Origin: Meandrina meandrites
Taxonomy: Eukaryota > Cnidaria > Anthozoa > Scleractinia > Meandrinidae
NCBI GenBank assembly: GCA_963693305.1
Contig: OY855906.1
Span: 28,356,937-28,420,936, forward strand
DNA length: 64,000 nt
Reading direction: 5' to 3'
Under the pieces are notes generated by a model that did no database searches, was not told where the DNA came from, and was given only the letters and a program-made list of their open reading frames with translations. Position 1 is the first letter of the stretch. Each line of letters starts with the position of its first letter. Position numbers and translations under genes: made by a program. Positions 25,030 to 36,495 of this stretch are shown here, piece after piece.

Positions 25030-25850
25030 GCTAAAGAATAATAAAGATTTGGGTTTTTGAAGTGTCAAAAGAGATTATCAATTCTCTCTGACAGGCCTGA
25101 CCAGACCATACAACAGCACAGTAATCGAAATATGGAAGAACGAATGATTTAACAATTTTAATTAAAACTTCTGTTGGGATAAAAGGTCTAACTTGTTTTA
25201 AACTGGCAATGCCTGAGGATATCTTCTTTGCAATGTGGCCAATGTGGTGCGACTACGATAGATGCTCATCAATATAAACACCTTCAAGGATTTGGAAGAT
25301 TTAACTCTCTTTATCGCATCATCACTCAGTCTTATTCGGAGAGGAAATGTCTATTAGGCTACTTTGTGATCAAAGCAAACTAATAAATACTCGGTCTTAA
25401 CTATGTTTAGACTTAATTTGTTGGCAATAGGCCACTGCCCTATTCTTTCTAATTCAACATTAACGATACTTTATACTAAAATCACTATTAAAAGCAAGTT
25501 GCTCTAACAGTTATGTTTGTATCAGCAGCAAACATTCGTGCTCTAGAACAGTATAGAGAATACGGTAAACCATTAATAAAGATGAGCAGGAAATTGGCTT
25601 ATCTTTTAGAAAACAAATTACTTGGCACTTCTGTTGTCGGCCAGTAAGATATGCTTTGAACCATCGGATGGAACTATCACCTACGCCACAGAGCTGTAAT
25701 TTTCCCAATAAAGTGTTATGATCAATTGTATTAAAGGCTTTAGCTCAGTCGAGAAAAACGACGGAGGCGACAAAGCCATTGTCGATGTTGAACTACCATT
25801 GATTAGTGGCGTCAAGTAAAACTGCTTCTGAGAGTGAGAGAACGATGAAA
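25030..25850 (-). pseudogene. LINE reverse transcriptase fragment
   Basis: Minus-strand translation in mixed frames gives a VASVVFLD-AKAFNTIDHNT motif A region (about 25700-25800). It continues with LCGVGDSSIRWFKAYLTGRQ (about 25620-25700) and a distal PYFDYCAVVWSGLSERI (about 25075-25150). This is the order of a CR1/L2-type RT and thumb. Stops and frameshifts make it non-functional. The copy is separate from the LINE at 20923-23830. Confidence 0.75.
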
Positions 25851-27939
25851 TAATGACAGTGACAGCGAAGAAGAAGCAGGCATTAGCGATTCTGAAAATA
25901 CGACGTTTATTCAGGCAAGAGTTCTTAATCCATGCGAATATTGCGAAGGCCGGAATGTATATGATACTGCTGTCATGAAATTGTTTTCTGGAAAGATAAC
26001 CATACAATTTGCCCTATATGCATCATAAGATTCCTCTTGACCAAAAGCAAGGGAACACAGTTTGCGTCGATGTTATAATTGTGAAGCGATCACCCAAATG
26101 AACGAGAAGACATCAAAAATTACATATTTCCCCATAGCAATAACGAATAGGAGGGAGATTGTTAATTTCACCATTGCACTGTATATTAAACGACCGCAGT
26201 AGAAGCTTCGCTCTAGTTACTATCTGTGTGTTTATTATTGACACTCGAAAGGCTATACTCTTAATGTTTCTATCGTTAAGTATACCTACCTTATGACCTT
26301 AATGTTATCTCTTGAAAGGAAAGCCAACACTAACACCTTCGACTATAGTGCACGGTATGACAAAATAGTGAAAATAAAATGAATACGTATATGTGTGCTA
26401 AAATCATGTTTACTTAACTATAACCCAAACCAAATAGTAGATGATGAAAATTTCAAAATAATCCTCCAAGCCCACTGGAAACGTTAGCTGTGGTATTAGG
26501 AAGGCCTAACACCTAGTCCGTTCAATATTTCAGTTCTGGTACCAACCTCTTTAGACGAAACATTCACGATCAACGGCTCGGGCGAATTGTCGTATCTCAT
26601 AAGCCAAACTCAAGGTCGGCCAAGCGCTGGATCGATTAAAGACGTTCTTTTCTTCAGGTGCAGAAGAGAATAAAGACGGAAAACCTTTTCCTGTATCGAG
26701 ATGATTGGACTCCACTAAGGCAGTATTTGGGTTCGACTCATGAGAATTAAACACGAGGATATGTTTTATGTTAGCGCGAGTTCTATATTCATAAATTTAT
26801 TTAGACTGTAAGTGATTCATTCATTTAATTGCACCCAAATACTGTGATAGTCCACCAGTTCGTTTTACATTTAAAACACTACATTTATTCACTTAGTAGG
26901 AAAAGCTCTTAAGGCTCTTCTCAAAATTTGAATTAATACTTCGACTTCTTTTTTCTTCATTTCGCACATCGGCCGCAGATATTTGGCAATCCGTCCTGTC
27001 ACATAGCTGCCACATATATATTGGCCCACACATGAAGCTTTTTTGAGTAAGGTTTCTTATCAAGCTTCAAAAGGTAGCGATAATACTGAAAGGTATCATA
27101 GGTAGTAATAGTTTGATTCTGGTTACTTGAATTGGTCGAATTTCGTCAAAATGTTTCAGCTCTAAGGACGAAGAAACCAGAAGCACATAAGTACGCTTTA
27201 ATGCTTCGGTAGGACCGCCTTTCTCCAAACAGCTCAACCCGCCCACGCAAATCGGCGACATAAAGTTGTTTTCAGTAAGGTGTCCCTAGAAACAAGCGTG
27301 GAAGGTACGTGGCAAAAAATGGAAAGTATTATGAGTAGTGGTAGTTAAAAATTCGAAGTTTGCCACATTATTTTATTTTAGCTAGAAGTATTCATGCTGC
27401 GTCTTTCTACTACGCTGAAACAGAAGTAGCTTCGATCAGGCATTGATGATGACAAACTACCTCTAGTCTACTCATAATATGTTAAGCTATTGTCGCGTGG
27501 GCTTTTACGTTTGCGTGGGGTACGTAAATTGCCGATGTACACCCACATCCTGTACCTCGGTGAAGCTATGAAGATGAAATTCAACCTGCAAGCAGGCGTT
27601 CCTTTGGGATTTATAACTGTTTTCTGCTTAATGAAATCGACCGAAAGATTGTACGCATGGGGGCAGCTAACTCAGTCATTTTTGATTAATGCAAGCCAAG
27701 AGAGTCTCTTGGTGAAAATTATTCAAAATAACAACCTTAATTAAAAAGCATATATTATTGATTTTTCAATTTTGAATGTAGCAGACATGCTGACAAAATC
27801 CTAACAAGCTGCTAAATAAATATGCACTTTGTCTCGACCAGTATAAAGTATTGCAAACCAAATTGTACGTTCTTAAAAAGCAAAATAATTCAGTGGCTTC
27901 AAGAGCGTTAATAACGTTTCTTGGTATCTTGGTAACACC
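25851..27939. other. Intergenic region
   Basis: No gene or clear mobile element is recognised. Several short open frames (for example 27490-27744) lack any family signal. Confidence 0.5.
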
Positions 27940-28564
27940 AAGAAACCGTAGGAGTAACAAACTAAAATAAAAACATTTACCAACGCAATTCAACATATAC
28001 ATTTTCCATCTGTATAATTTTCTGGATTATTCGAGAGTTATGACTTGCTGCAAATGAATTGTTGGAACAACCTCAAAACTTGACACTCAAAAATGAAAAT
28101 TCATAAACACTTATCGATGTTTTACACTTGTTTGGTGAATTTATCATATTAAAGAGATTAAGGCAGCGTTATGTTTGTTTTTTCGCGCAAGACAAAAGTC
28201 TCACATTCGTCGCACTTCCGTCCTCTGTTTGTACGTGAAAAGGGTAATTTTATGTTTGGTGTTGATTTTTCAATGCTCATTTGTGAGTTAGAATTGTCGC
28301 TGATAATGCATTTCACACGCAGAATTTTCAATGAAGACAAACAATCGACACTTCTGACAAATTATTAATTGCCAAGGGGTAATTGTTGAAATGTGAGTAG
28401 GACGGGAAACAAATTATAGCCCTTCCATTTTGTTGTTTGCCATTTTCTGGCATTGAACACAGATCGAAATTATTGGAATAAAAATTGTTGTATACATGGT
28501 CGTTTGGAAAATGGATGTTAGCTTCTTCATGTGCGAACTCTGTAACCAAGGCCACTCAGAACAA

Positions 28565-28782
28565 GAAAAGCCAATCAAATTGCAGAACTATAAAAAGCAT
28601 TCACCCTCGAGCACTATAAACTTTTTTTCTATTGTTCTATCAAATGAGGCGACATCGACAAGTTATCCTTTGGTAAAGCGACATAACGTGATTGGCTATG
28701 CTTGTCCAATTAGCCTATGTTATTGAAGTCTGGTTGTAAACGAAAGTACTTTTTAGTTGTTTGCTGGGCGAACGACCTAAAG
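28565..28782 (+). promoter_or_regulatory. Putative promoter, gene B first exon copy A
   Basis: A CCAATCA box at 28571-28577 and TATAAAAAG at 28589-28597 lie about 190 bp upstream of the ATG at 28783. The same arrangement, with TATAGAAAG, is kept in copy B (about 41370-41403). Confidence 0.4.
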
Positions 28783-28834
28783 ATGGAAGCTGTAGCACAT
28801 CTAATAATCCTGTTGAAATTTTTTATTGGAGTTG
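28783..28834 (+). CDS. Gene B first exon, copy A: signal peptide
   Basis: The 52-nt exon encodes MEAVAHLIILLKFFIGV plus one phase-1 base and ends at a consensus donor (GTAAGT at 28835). It is paralogous to 41585-41636. The length, phase and donor are identical; the protein differs at several hydrophobic positions but keeps a signal-peptide profile. It could be an alternative promoter-exon for gene B, or the relic of a duplicated gene whose downstream exons are gone. No discoidin exon lies between this exon and copy B. Confidence 0.5.
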
Positions 28835-30277
28835 GTAAGTCATTGTATTTCCACTTTCTATTCCATATTTTCCACCACTTTGGGTGTCGTTTATTCTTCG
28901 TGGGAACTAACAGAAACAAATTAATGCTGAACTTAACGCGAAATGAAAACACATAGAGATGTGGCATTAGAGAATTGGACGTGGGTAGTGTCAAACAATT
29001 TCAGATCACATTCATCGTCAGCAAAAAGGTCGATGTCCGTGCTGCAATTAAGCCTTGTCAAATTTAACTATTTCTACTTTGCTTAATGTGTCGTTTACCT
29101 CGGCACTGCCACCAAACACCATTGCCCTTGTGATCTTGAATGTGCGCGTTAAATTGTTTTTCCTTAACTTAGTTTCGTTTTCTTTTACCAAGTTAGAGGA
29201 CACTTTTCAATTATATAAAATCCTCCCCACTTCAGATATCGTGCATCGATATGGAAGCATGATGAACGAACAAAAATTTCCATGTAATCCTGAGCTTTTT
29301 GTCCTTCACACTGGACTCATCCTCAAACACGTTTATGACCGCATGTTATTGAACCTTTTGAAATGTTGAAATGCTAGTCCAGTTTAAGTACTTCGAATAT
29401 GAACGAGCAAGCATTCGTATTGAACAAGGCGTTATATTTATCAACCAGTTTGGGCAAATCATCGAAAAGCAATTGCATCTGATATTTAAACGAAGGAAAG
29501 CGCATGTGTGCATGAAGCTTTCACTTTGGTCAAGAGAAGTGATATTGTTTGTATGCTGTGAAAAACGTCCATAATTTGTTTTCAATTTTGTGTTATTTTC
29601 TTGTTCTTTAATTATTTTCTCAGATATAACACGTATTAATGCAGTTTGACACGTCACTATGAATTGAACAGATTCATTTTCTACACAATTTAATTTATGT
29701 TCATCTCAATTCATGCAACTCGCTCTAAGCGTATTTATTTGCAACAAACGCGTATAGCCGTCTTATTTGTCCGTTGGAATTGTTTATTGTTTTCAAAAAA
29801 TAAAAAAAATAAATAAAAATAAAAAATTCAACCAGCAAATGCGACTGCTATACGCGTATGGTGCAAATATATACGCCCGAAATGTAGCAAAAAGGCGGAC
29901 TTCGAGGTGTTATTAAATTAAATCTTGAACAGAGGGGTTTGGCTAACATAATCGATATGAACATATGAAGTTTGAATCACTGAAAGAAAGTGTTGCTAAT
30001 GCAATTGCGTGCTTGACTAGATCAAATTTAGCTGGTTTAAAGTGCCTTTAAGCGGCTTATTTTCCGTATCTTATAAAATGTTATCAAACGATATAGAAAC
30101 AAATATATAATTTTCGAAATTAGTAAAATATTCGGAAAATTTGATTAAGGGTGTGTTAATGCCGAGACTTGATATTTGAAACGTGCTTTTCTGAAATTTT
30201 GCAGCGTGTCGTACAATTAATATAATTACACATTTTAAGGGGATTACAGCTTCTGAAAATTGATATTATTTAACATC
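28835..30277 (+). other. Sequence between first-exon copy A and the duplication junction
   Basis: No exon is recognised. There is an A/T-only simple stretch at about 29790-29828. The 104-codon frame at 29055-29369 has no family signal. Confidence 0.5.
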
Positions 30278-30340
30278 AAGAAATCGTACGAGTAACAAAC
30301 TAAAATATAAACATTTACCAATAAGGTAATTCAACATGTA

Positions 30341-30680
30341 CACTGTAAATTCAAAAGATCTGTTTCAGCCCCAAAGTGCCGATTCAGCTCTATGGCCCCT
30401 GGAACTGATTTGACTCTTCGTGGGGCCATTTTGTTAAATTGGTCTAAATCGACCCAAGTTAAAACCATTTTAGCCCCACTAAAAACCAATTTAGCCCATA
30501 TTGGACAATAATTCAGCTCCTTGGTGCAGATCGGCCCCTATCACTAGAGTCATTTTGACCCCATTTGATAGAGCCAATTTCGTTCAAGTCTTTTTGGGCC
30601 CATTTTAGGGCCGTATCAGGTCCTATTGGAGGAGCTATTTGACCTCGAAAAGGTGGCCTATTTTGTTACAAAACAAAATG
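30341..30680. repeat. Left subterminal GGCCCC/AGCCCCA-type repeats
   Basis: About ten variants of (G)GGGCCATTTT and TTTTAGCCCC occur in both orientations. The matching set at 40395-40836 faces the opposite end. Short clustered subterminal motifs of this kind are often transposase-binding sites; that role is inferred here. Confidence 0.65.
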
Positions 30681-30694
30681 GCCCCACAGATCCC

Positions 30695-30889
30695 ACAGGG
30701 GTGTTTCCAGGATTTTTCTTAGGAGGGACGGTGTGCAGATCTCGGATCCGATTTTTCGGAGGACGGGGTGCCATAGTTTTTTTCTTTTCTATGCAGAATA
30801 ACAGTTGTATTAGAAAGGCGCTTAGTCATCTCAGGGTGGGGGAGGGGGTGGAGTGCACCACCTGCATCTTCCCCCTAGATCCGCCCCTG
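30695..30889. mobile_element. Small MITE inside the 10.5 kb element
   Basis: It starts CAGGGGTGTTTCCAGGATTT and ends CCCCCTAGATCCGCCCCTG. The tips are inverted but the inner arms are diverged. CAGGGGCGGATCTAGG-type ends are common among animal MITEs. Confidence 0.5.
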
Positions 30890-32112
30890 CCACATTTATT
30901 AGAGTTATCTTGACTCCTATTTCTAGAGTTATTTCCATTAAGCTAAGATGGCTCTGATTTAGGGTAGATTCGGCTCTCATTAATAGAGCCGGTAATTGGT
31001 CACAGGCCTAGACGAGCTGCCACTAACAAGAGAGGTATATATATACCTCGGCTGGTTCGACAGCGTCGGCCGTAAAAATGAGACCGTCAACGCCGGCCCT
31101 TTAAAATTTGTAATTCTTTCGTCAAACGTTGATATTGCTGCGTACTGAAGTTTCTCTCGACTTGTAATTTCTATGGATATCAAGGATGGGCTTATTTTTT
31201 AATCTACCCCCATCTATTAAAAGATAATTTTACAAAGAAATGTTTCCCTTAGCATGGATTTTCTGTTTTCCAATGGATGTGATTATTTTACGTTTGAGCG
31301 CGTTGCGTGCCTGTTTGCTCTGACCGAGTTACTCTGGGAACAAATGGAACATGCGCAGTGTAAGTTATTCCCAGCGTCCCCTTCGGTACTTTTGGCGCTC
31401 GATTCGTAAAACGGTATGCAACGGTTTCGAAGGTCGCCCTTCATCATTGGAGTGATTTTTACTCGATGTTTTTCATCTCACAAGGCGCATTTGAAAGTTC
31501 AAACAGCTACATGAAGCCTTTATACATCGGATGCTTCAAGCATTGTTGACAAAGGTAAGCTCATGTCCATTTGCATCTTGATTCCTGCATTGCCTTTCAA
31601 GGTAGGCAGCAGCTGCCAAAGGAAGATTTTGCAACATGCTAGTTTTGAAAAACGTTTATCAATGCTTGGCTTAAATGAAAGCCTTAATTTAGCTTGATAA
31701 GTTTAGACATGTATTTCGTTTCACTGTAACAATATTTTCTGCTCGTAACTACATGCCTTTCGTACTGGCAAGGAACTGTATGGACATGTACATGTATAAA
31801 TTTGTACCAAGCAGTACCAGGATACTTTTAAGGGAAAACAGTTTTACTGATCATGAGCCCTGTGTAAATAATAAATTCTCAGGGCTAGCTTATTGTACAG
31901 TAGTATTATCATTAGGGAAATGCACATCTTATGATCCACATGTTTATGTCTGGTTTATCTGCTATGACATTGCAATTATATACATGTATATACAGCTAAT
32001 CGTTAATAATATTTAGCATAAATTTATATATTTCGGCTGGTGCAGTGCTGCTTTATGGTGTGATGAAGGTATACAGTATGCCAGGTTGCCATGCTTGGTT
32101 TATGCGAGGAAA
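30890..32112. other. Body of the 10.5 kb element left of the DIRS insertion
   Basis: No ORF of note. It holds an 18-bp perfect palindrome GAGGTATATATATACCTC (31032-31049) and a GC-richer, promoter-like stretch at 31290-31450. A consensus 5' splice donor follows at 31555 (AAAG then GTAAGC). At 32035-32100 lies the first, interrupted unit of the 187-bp tandem repeat that continues at 36660. Confidence 0.45.
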
Positions 32113-32412
32113 TTGTAAAATTAAACGAGACTTACCTGGAAGTTGAAGTTTGATTGAGATTCTACCGAGTTATAGAGTGCTGGGAGATTACATGAGATAG
32201 CAAGCGCATGCGCCAACTCAGTCTTCAAAGGCTTAATGTGAGTGATTCAAGGCACCCACAAAGCACCCACTTTACCAAGGGTGGGTGGGAGGGCATGTAA
32301 TCTCCCAGCACTCTATAACTCGGTAGAATCTCAATCAAACTTCAACTTCCAGGTAAGTCTCGTTTAATTTTACAATTCTACCTCGTTATCGTGCTGTAAG
32401 ATCACATGAGAT
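32113..32412. repeat. DIRS 3' inverted terminal repeat and internal complementary region
   Basis: Arms 32113-32194 and 32294-32375 are perfect 82-bp complements with a 99-bp loop. 32376-32412 is the exact complement of the distal 5' terminus (36584-36620). In DIRS biology this junction templates circle formation before recombinase-mediated insertion. Confidence 0.9.
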
Positions 32413-32459
32413 TTTGAAGCAACACGAGCATTAAGCACAGTAACAGAACAAACTTTTAT

Positions 32460-33689
32460 TTAAACAGTTGTGTTGCTCACAGTGCTGAGTACTCCATCAG
32501 CAAACGTGTTTTCTTTAGCAATAGGCTTGTTATAGAAGGTTGCAAATGTAGACTCTGAGGACCACCCAGCTGTCTGCAGGATGTCATCAAGGCTTACTGA
32601 TGCATTGCTGGCTGCAGATGCGCTAGCAGCCCTAGTGCTGTGTGGTTTAAATCTTGAAATGTCTATTCCAGAGTCAGTGAGAACAGATCTCACCCAACGA
32701 CTTACAGTATCTCTACTAACCTTTTTAAAAGGTTTCCGATAACTGATGAACAATTGGCTTTCCGAGCCCCTTAAAGTTTGTGTTCTTGTCAAATACTCCT
32801 GTAGTGTGCTTACAACACACAGAGCTTTATCTTCAAACGCTTTAAGTTTAACAAGTGGGTTTTTCACCCCTGGTCTGCTTTGTTTCAAGTGCTCAACAAG
32901 CTGGAAAGTATAACAATTATTTGAAAAAACCATGTGGTCAATATTCAACAAATGAACAGTTTGGCCCCTTTGGCCAGACACTAACAAAATTAACATAAGC
33001 AATTTCAACGTAAGTTCCTTCAAGGACAGTGTATCCACAGGAGATAGAGAATGAAGGTGTGATAGAACAACAGACACATCCCAGATATCTGTGTACTTTG
33101 GTCGTGGAGGTTTTTCCTGGAAAATGCCCTTCATCAGTCTGGACACTAATGGGTGTTTTCCGACACATGTCCCATCCTTTAATGTAACGTAGCTGGACAA
33201 AGCACTTCTGGCAGTATTGATGGCACTGTATGTGAGGCCTTGTTGGTATAGCACCGTAAGAAAGTCAAGCACAGACCCTAAAGATGGTTGAATGGGATTA
33301 ATTTGCCTTTGATCACAAAAGTTTTGCCATTTTGTGATGTAGGTACTGTATTGTTTCTTTGTCCCATCCCGCCAGGAGGCCATGATGAGCTTAGCAGCTT
33401 CCTTCGAAATTCCTCTGTCCTGGATAGACTGCCAGACAGGAGACATGCCAGCATAGTCAGTTTCTTTCTTAACGGGTGAAGCGTCTGGGGAGAGTGTGAC
33501 AGTGAAAGTAGGTCCTGATGCCTTGGTAACACAAGTGGGATTGCAATTATCATTCTCAACAGCTGTGGCCACCATACTTGAGTGGGCCAGAGGGGTACAA
33601 TCATGATTCCTCGAGGTACTTCTTCCTCTAACATTTTCTGCAGGCATCTGTGAATTTGGCAGAAAGGTGGAAAAGCATAAAAATACCAT
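32460..33689 (-). CDS. DIRS tyrosine recombinase
   Basis: The 409-residue frame has the full catalytic set of the lambda-integrase family in DIRS spacing: Arg241 in VSGQRGQT, His350-x-x-Arg353 in KPHSTRAAS, the GW at about 375 and nucleophile Tyr386 in FATFYNKP. A SAM-like N-terminal core-binding region (about 95-190) precedes it. The enzyme would insert the circular cDNA without making a target duplication. The frame overlaps the 3' part of the RT ORF by about 410 bp in another phase, as is usual for DIRS elements. The real start may lie inside the overlap rather than at the first ATG. No stops or frameshifts are seen. Confidence 0.92.
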   Translation of the reverse strand: MVFLCFSTFLPNSQMPAENVRGRSTSRNHDCTPLAHSSMVATAVENDNCNPTCVTKASGPTFTVTLSPDASPVKKETDYAGMSPVWQSIQDRGISKEAAKLIMASWRDGTKKQYSTYITKWQNFCDQRQINPIQPSLGSVLDFLTVLYQQGLTYSAINTARSALSSYVTLKDGTCVGKHPLVSRLMKGIFQEKPPRPKYTDIWDVSVVLSHLHSLSPVDTLSLKELTLKLLMLILLVSGQRGQTVHLLNIDHMVFSNNCYTFQLVEHLKQSRPGVKNPLVKLKAFEDKALCVVSTLQEYLTRTQTLRGSESQLFISYRKPFKKVSRDTVSRWVRSVLTDSGIDISRFKPHSTRAASASAASNASVSLDDILQTAGWSSESTFATFYNKPIAKENTFADGVLSTVSNTTV

Positions 33690-35449
33690 GAGTCCCAGTT
33701 AATTGTAAAAGCATCCACAAAACATGAGGCTGGGTCAGGCTTCCAGGAAACAAACCTGGGAACCTGTGTATTAAGTCTGGTTGCAAATAGGTCAATTTCT
33801 GGGATGCCCCATTGAGCCGTAATTTGCACAAAAATCTCCTTTTTGAGGGTCCATTCAGTTCGGTCATTAAATAACCGGGACTCTTTGTCAGCCTCAATGT
33901 TTTCAACTCCGGCTATGTGGGTTGCTGTTAACCACACATTATTATTTACACACCAAACCCATATGTTGTATGCAATTTCATTGCAACTTGGGGATTTTGT
34001 TCCTCCCATGGCATTAATATAGGTTACTGCTGTGGAGTTGTCACAAAGTACTTTGACATGCTTATTACTTAGCCTTTCAACAAAAGCTTGCAAGGCAAAC
34101 TGAATTGCCATTAATTCTAACTCATTAATGTGCAACTGGCTTTCTGTGGTAGACCAGAGGCCTTGGGTAGTGTCACCCTCCAGGTACGCACCCCACCCCT
34201 TTTTTGAAGCATCAGTTATAATTTCCTTGACAGGATTTCCATGTGATATTGGATTAAAAACCTTGTCAACGTTTTCAATCCACCAAGCAAGATCTTCTTT
34301 TGCACTTGGGGACAGGGACATTAGAGCCTCATAGTCTCCCTTATTTTCTCTAAGAGCTATGTTCTTTTCTATCTCTAAGTTCCTGTAATGGAGTTTACCA
34401 AACTGTACTCCAGGTAAACTAGAGACGAGTGTGCCAACTAATTGGGCAACTTCAGTGATGGTAGTTTCATGTTTATGTTGCATTGCTTCGCAAATGGCTT
34501 TCACTTTAGCTTTTTTGTCAATTGTAAGGGTGATTGTCATTGAGACAGAGTCGAGAACAAAGCCTAGGAATGTAATTCGCTGCGCTGGTATGACAGCTGA
34601 TTTCTCCATATTTATCACAAACCCTAAACTTGAGAATAGAGATTGTGTATCAGAGATATTTAGTAGACATTCTTTGGTGTCACTACCCTGAAGGTAAGAG
34701 TCATCTATGTACCCAACATTTAAGTGACCTTTCTGTCTTAAGTTGGAGTACACTGGTTTCAATAACTTTGTAAAAACCCTAGGAGCAGATGAAAGTCCAT
34801 TTGGCATGCACGTGTATTGGTAAAGAGAGCCCTGCCAGTAAAACCTGAGATATTTACGGTGTTCCTCTGCAATGGGAACTGAGTAATAAGCATCTTTTAA
34901 GTCAAGTGATGCCATGAAACAATTTGGAGTCATGAGTCTCACAGCAGACCAAAGGGTATCCATTTTAAAATGGTGTTTCTCAACATACTTGTTAAGTGCC
35001 TTTAGATTCAAAATCATGCGGTATTTTCCACTTTTCTTTTTCCTAACAAAAATTGAAGAAATGTATTCGTTTGGACAATGTACAGCAGGCTCAATAACAC
35101 CCAATTCAAGCAGATGAGTAATTTCTGCATGAATGATTGCTTTCTCTTCAGAATTAAACTGAATTTCAGGCCTTGGCCTTGGTTGATCTGGATTGCCAAT
35201 CTCAAGGTGGCAATGCTGTACAGTGTCCAATATATTCGCGTCTGCTGTGAGACTCATCCATGCTGGTATAAAATGCCTTAACCTGCCAGCAAATTTTTGT
35301 GTTGTGAGACTGACCTGCAAGGGGGTTGAGGTTAGTCGCTCTTCTTCTTCCCCTCCGGCTTCCTTCTGAAGTGGAGGGGGCTCTGGGAGTTTTTTGACTG
35401 CTTGTGAGTTGAATTGCGAGCGCCTCCATATTTGTTCTTTCCATGCCAA
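33278..35449 (-). CDS. DIRS reverse transcriptase, RNase H and Dam-like methyltransferase ORF
   Basis: A 723-residue frame. The RT spans about 100-300 with SLDLKDAYYSVPI (181-193), PNGLSSAPRVFTKLL and the catalytic YIDDSYLQG (247-255). RNase H spans about 410-525 with ITDASKKGWGAYLEG, ELELMAIQFAL, VLCDNSTAV and a C-terminal HIAGVENIEADKESR. A DIRS methyltransferase-like region spans about 545-640, with DLFATRLNTQVPRFVSW, PDP and YAFPPF. It overlaps the end of the gag-like ORF by 118 bp and the recombinase ORF by about 410 bp. All key acidic residues are present. It makes element cDNA; the role of the methyltransferase-like part is not established. Confidence 0.92.
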   Translation of the reverse strand: MAWKEQIWRRSQFNSQAVKKLPEPPPLQKEAGGEEEERLTSTPLQVSLTTQKFAGRLRHFIPAWMSLTADANILDTVQHCHLEIGNPDQPRPRPEIQFNSEEKAIIHAEITHLLELGVIEPAVHCPNEYISSIFVRKKKSGKYRMILNLKALNKYVEKHHFKMDTLWSAVRLMTPNCFMASLDLKDAYYSVPIAEEHRKYLRFYWQGSLYQYTCMPNGLSSAPRVFTKLLKPVYSNLRQKGHLNVGYIDDSYLQGSDTKECLLNISDTQSLFSSLGFVINMEKSAVIPAQRITFLGFVLDSVSMTITLTIDKKAKVKAICEAMQHKHETTITEVAQLVGTLVSSLPGVQFGKLHYRNLEIEKNIALRENKGDYEALMSLSPSAKEDLAWWIENVDKVFNPISHGNPVKEIITDASKKGWGAYLEGDTTQGLWSTTESQLHINELELMAIQFALQAFVERLSNKHVKVLCDNSTAVTYINAMGGTKSPSCNEIAYNIWVWCVNNNVWLTATHIAGVENIEADKESRLFNDRTEWTLKKEIFVQITAQWGIPEIDLFATRLNTQVPRFVSWKPDPASCFVDAFTINWDSWYFYAFPPFCQIHRCLQKMLEEEVPRGIMIVPLWPTQVWWPQLLRMIIAIPLVLPRHQDLLSLSHSPQTLHPLRKKLTMLACLLSGSLSRTEEFRRKLLSSSWPPGGMGQRNNTVPTSQNGKTFVIKGKLIPFNHL

Positions 35450-36495
35450 AAAGTATGTCTTTGACCACTTTTTGAATTGCGGTGAGAACTGCTGTCCTTG
35501 GTAAGCCTAGAACTAAGCCTGTTTGTATCTGATATATCTTTAACAGCCTTCGGGAGGTCATCGCCGAACAATTCAGCTGTGACTGGAGTTGAGGGACTGC
35601 ACAGGTGCCTATAATTTGCATTGAGTTGGGGTCTCATTAGCTCTCTCTGGCGGTAATTTAACTCCTGGTTAGCATTTGCCAACAAGAGCACCCCATCCAT
35701 TAAGGCACTTACAGTATCATCTTCCTGACGTCCAGAGCTCCCCATCAATTTATTCACTTCCGACACAATGACTATTACGCCTTTAATCAGGCTTTTCTGG
35801 ACCTTCTGGAATTTTAAGTCAGTTGATCTGGCTGACTCATCTAAATTGTTCCACACACCTTGGTTGACCTTTGTCTCTGACAAGGTGGCACAATTCTCGG
35901 GAGTTTCGTACTGTTTTTTCAACTCCGTTAGTTTGTCTTCATTTGCTTTCTCTCTCATAATCTTTTCCACAAGCGATGCAAGGTCCCCGTCAATGGCGGG
36001 ACCCACGTGCTCGGTTAATTGAAGAGTTTTCGTCAGCTTTGTTATGAGGGGATTTTTGTCTTTTCCTGGTTCGTCCGGTTTCTTTTTCTTAGCGGGCGGC
36101 TCGTCTTCTAAAGTTGATTCTTCCTCGTCCTTAGACTCGTTCGAATCATTCTCATCGCCCGAATCCGCTTCCCCATCGCCGACAGAGTGGGCTGTGATCA
36201 ACTCGCCCAAATTCGAGAAACCCGTGGTCATTGAATCCCTTAGGCCTTCAAGTGACCCCTTTAGGGCTTCTGCAATAACAGAGCCAAGCGCTGATGCGTT
36301 CAGAGTAACGCTGGAGCTGCCTTCGTTGTCCTTTGGCGCGTGACCTGTTGATGGTCGTTTCCCGCTCGTTTGTGAAGTCGGTTTTCCAGTTGATTTTCGC
36401 ACCTCATCTGGGCTAGTATCCTCCTTAGAGGAACTTCCCTTAGCCCGGACCTCATTTGTGGTTGAAGGTGGATCGTTCTCGCCCATATTCGGCAT
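35332..36495 (-). CDS. DIRS ORF1, gag-like protein
   Basis: A 387-residue frame starting 68-125 bp inside the 5' terminal repeat side of the element. The N-terminal 60 residues are Ser/Thr/Pro/Lys-rich, followed by an acidic block (about 105-135), a Lys-rich KKKKP cluster (about 137) and then a helical, charged core (about 150-290). The C-terminal region is basic, His/Ser/Lys-rich, and ends KKKSD. There is no zinc knuckle. Position and composition match the gag-like first ORF of DIRS elements, which has low sequence conservation. The following RT frame begins before this one ends. Confidence 0.8.
   Translation of the reverse strand: MPNMGENDPPSTTNEVRAKGSSSKEDTSPDEVRKSTGKPTSQTSGKRPSTGHAPKDNEGSSSVTLNASALGSVIAEALKGSLEGLRDSMTTGFSNLGELITAHSVGDGEADSGDENDSNESKDEEESTLEDEPPAKKKKPDEPGKDKNPLITKLTKTLQLTEHVGPAIDGDLASLVEKIMREKANEDKLTELKKQYETPENCATLSETKVNQGVWNNLDESARSTDLKFQKVQKSLIKGVIVIVSEVNKLMGSSGRQEDDTVSALMDGVLLLANANQELNYRQRELMRPQLNANYRHLCSPSTPVTAELFGDDLPKAVKDISDTNRLSSRLTKDSSSHRNSKSGQRHTFWHGKNKYGGARNSTHKQSKNSQSPLHFRRKPEGKKKSD

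Larger units (their letters stand above)
27940..30277 (+). repeat. Tandem duplication, unit 1 (carries a gene B first exon)
   Basis: 27940-29030 matches 30278-30340 plus 40837-41845 over roughly 1.1 kb, interrupted by the 10.5 kb insertion. 30150-30270 matches 42050-42165 at the distal end. The first unit therefore spans about 27940-30277 and the second about 30278-42170. The middle part of unit 1 (29030-30140) is missing or replaced in unit 2. Each unit includes a CCAAT/TATA region and a signal-peptide exon. Confidence 0.85.

Noticed and set aside
31032..31049. Perfect 18-bp palindrome GAGGTATATATATACCTC as a regulatory site
   Set aside because: Short AT-core palindromes arise easily in AT-rich DNA; no supporting context.
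35202..36343. Plus-strand and third-frame ORFs opposite the DIRS genes (for example 36044-36343)
   Set aside because: Shadows of the gag-like and RT frames.
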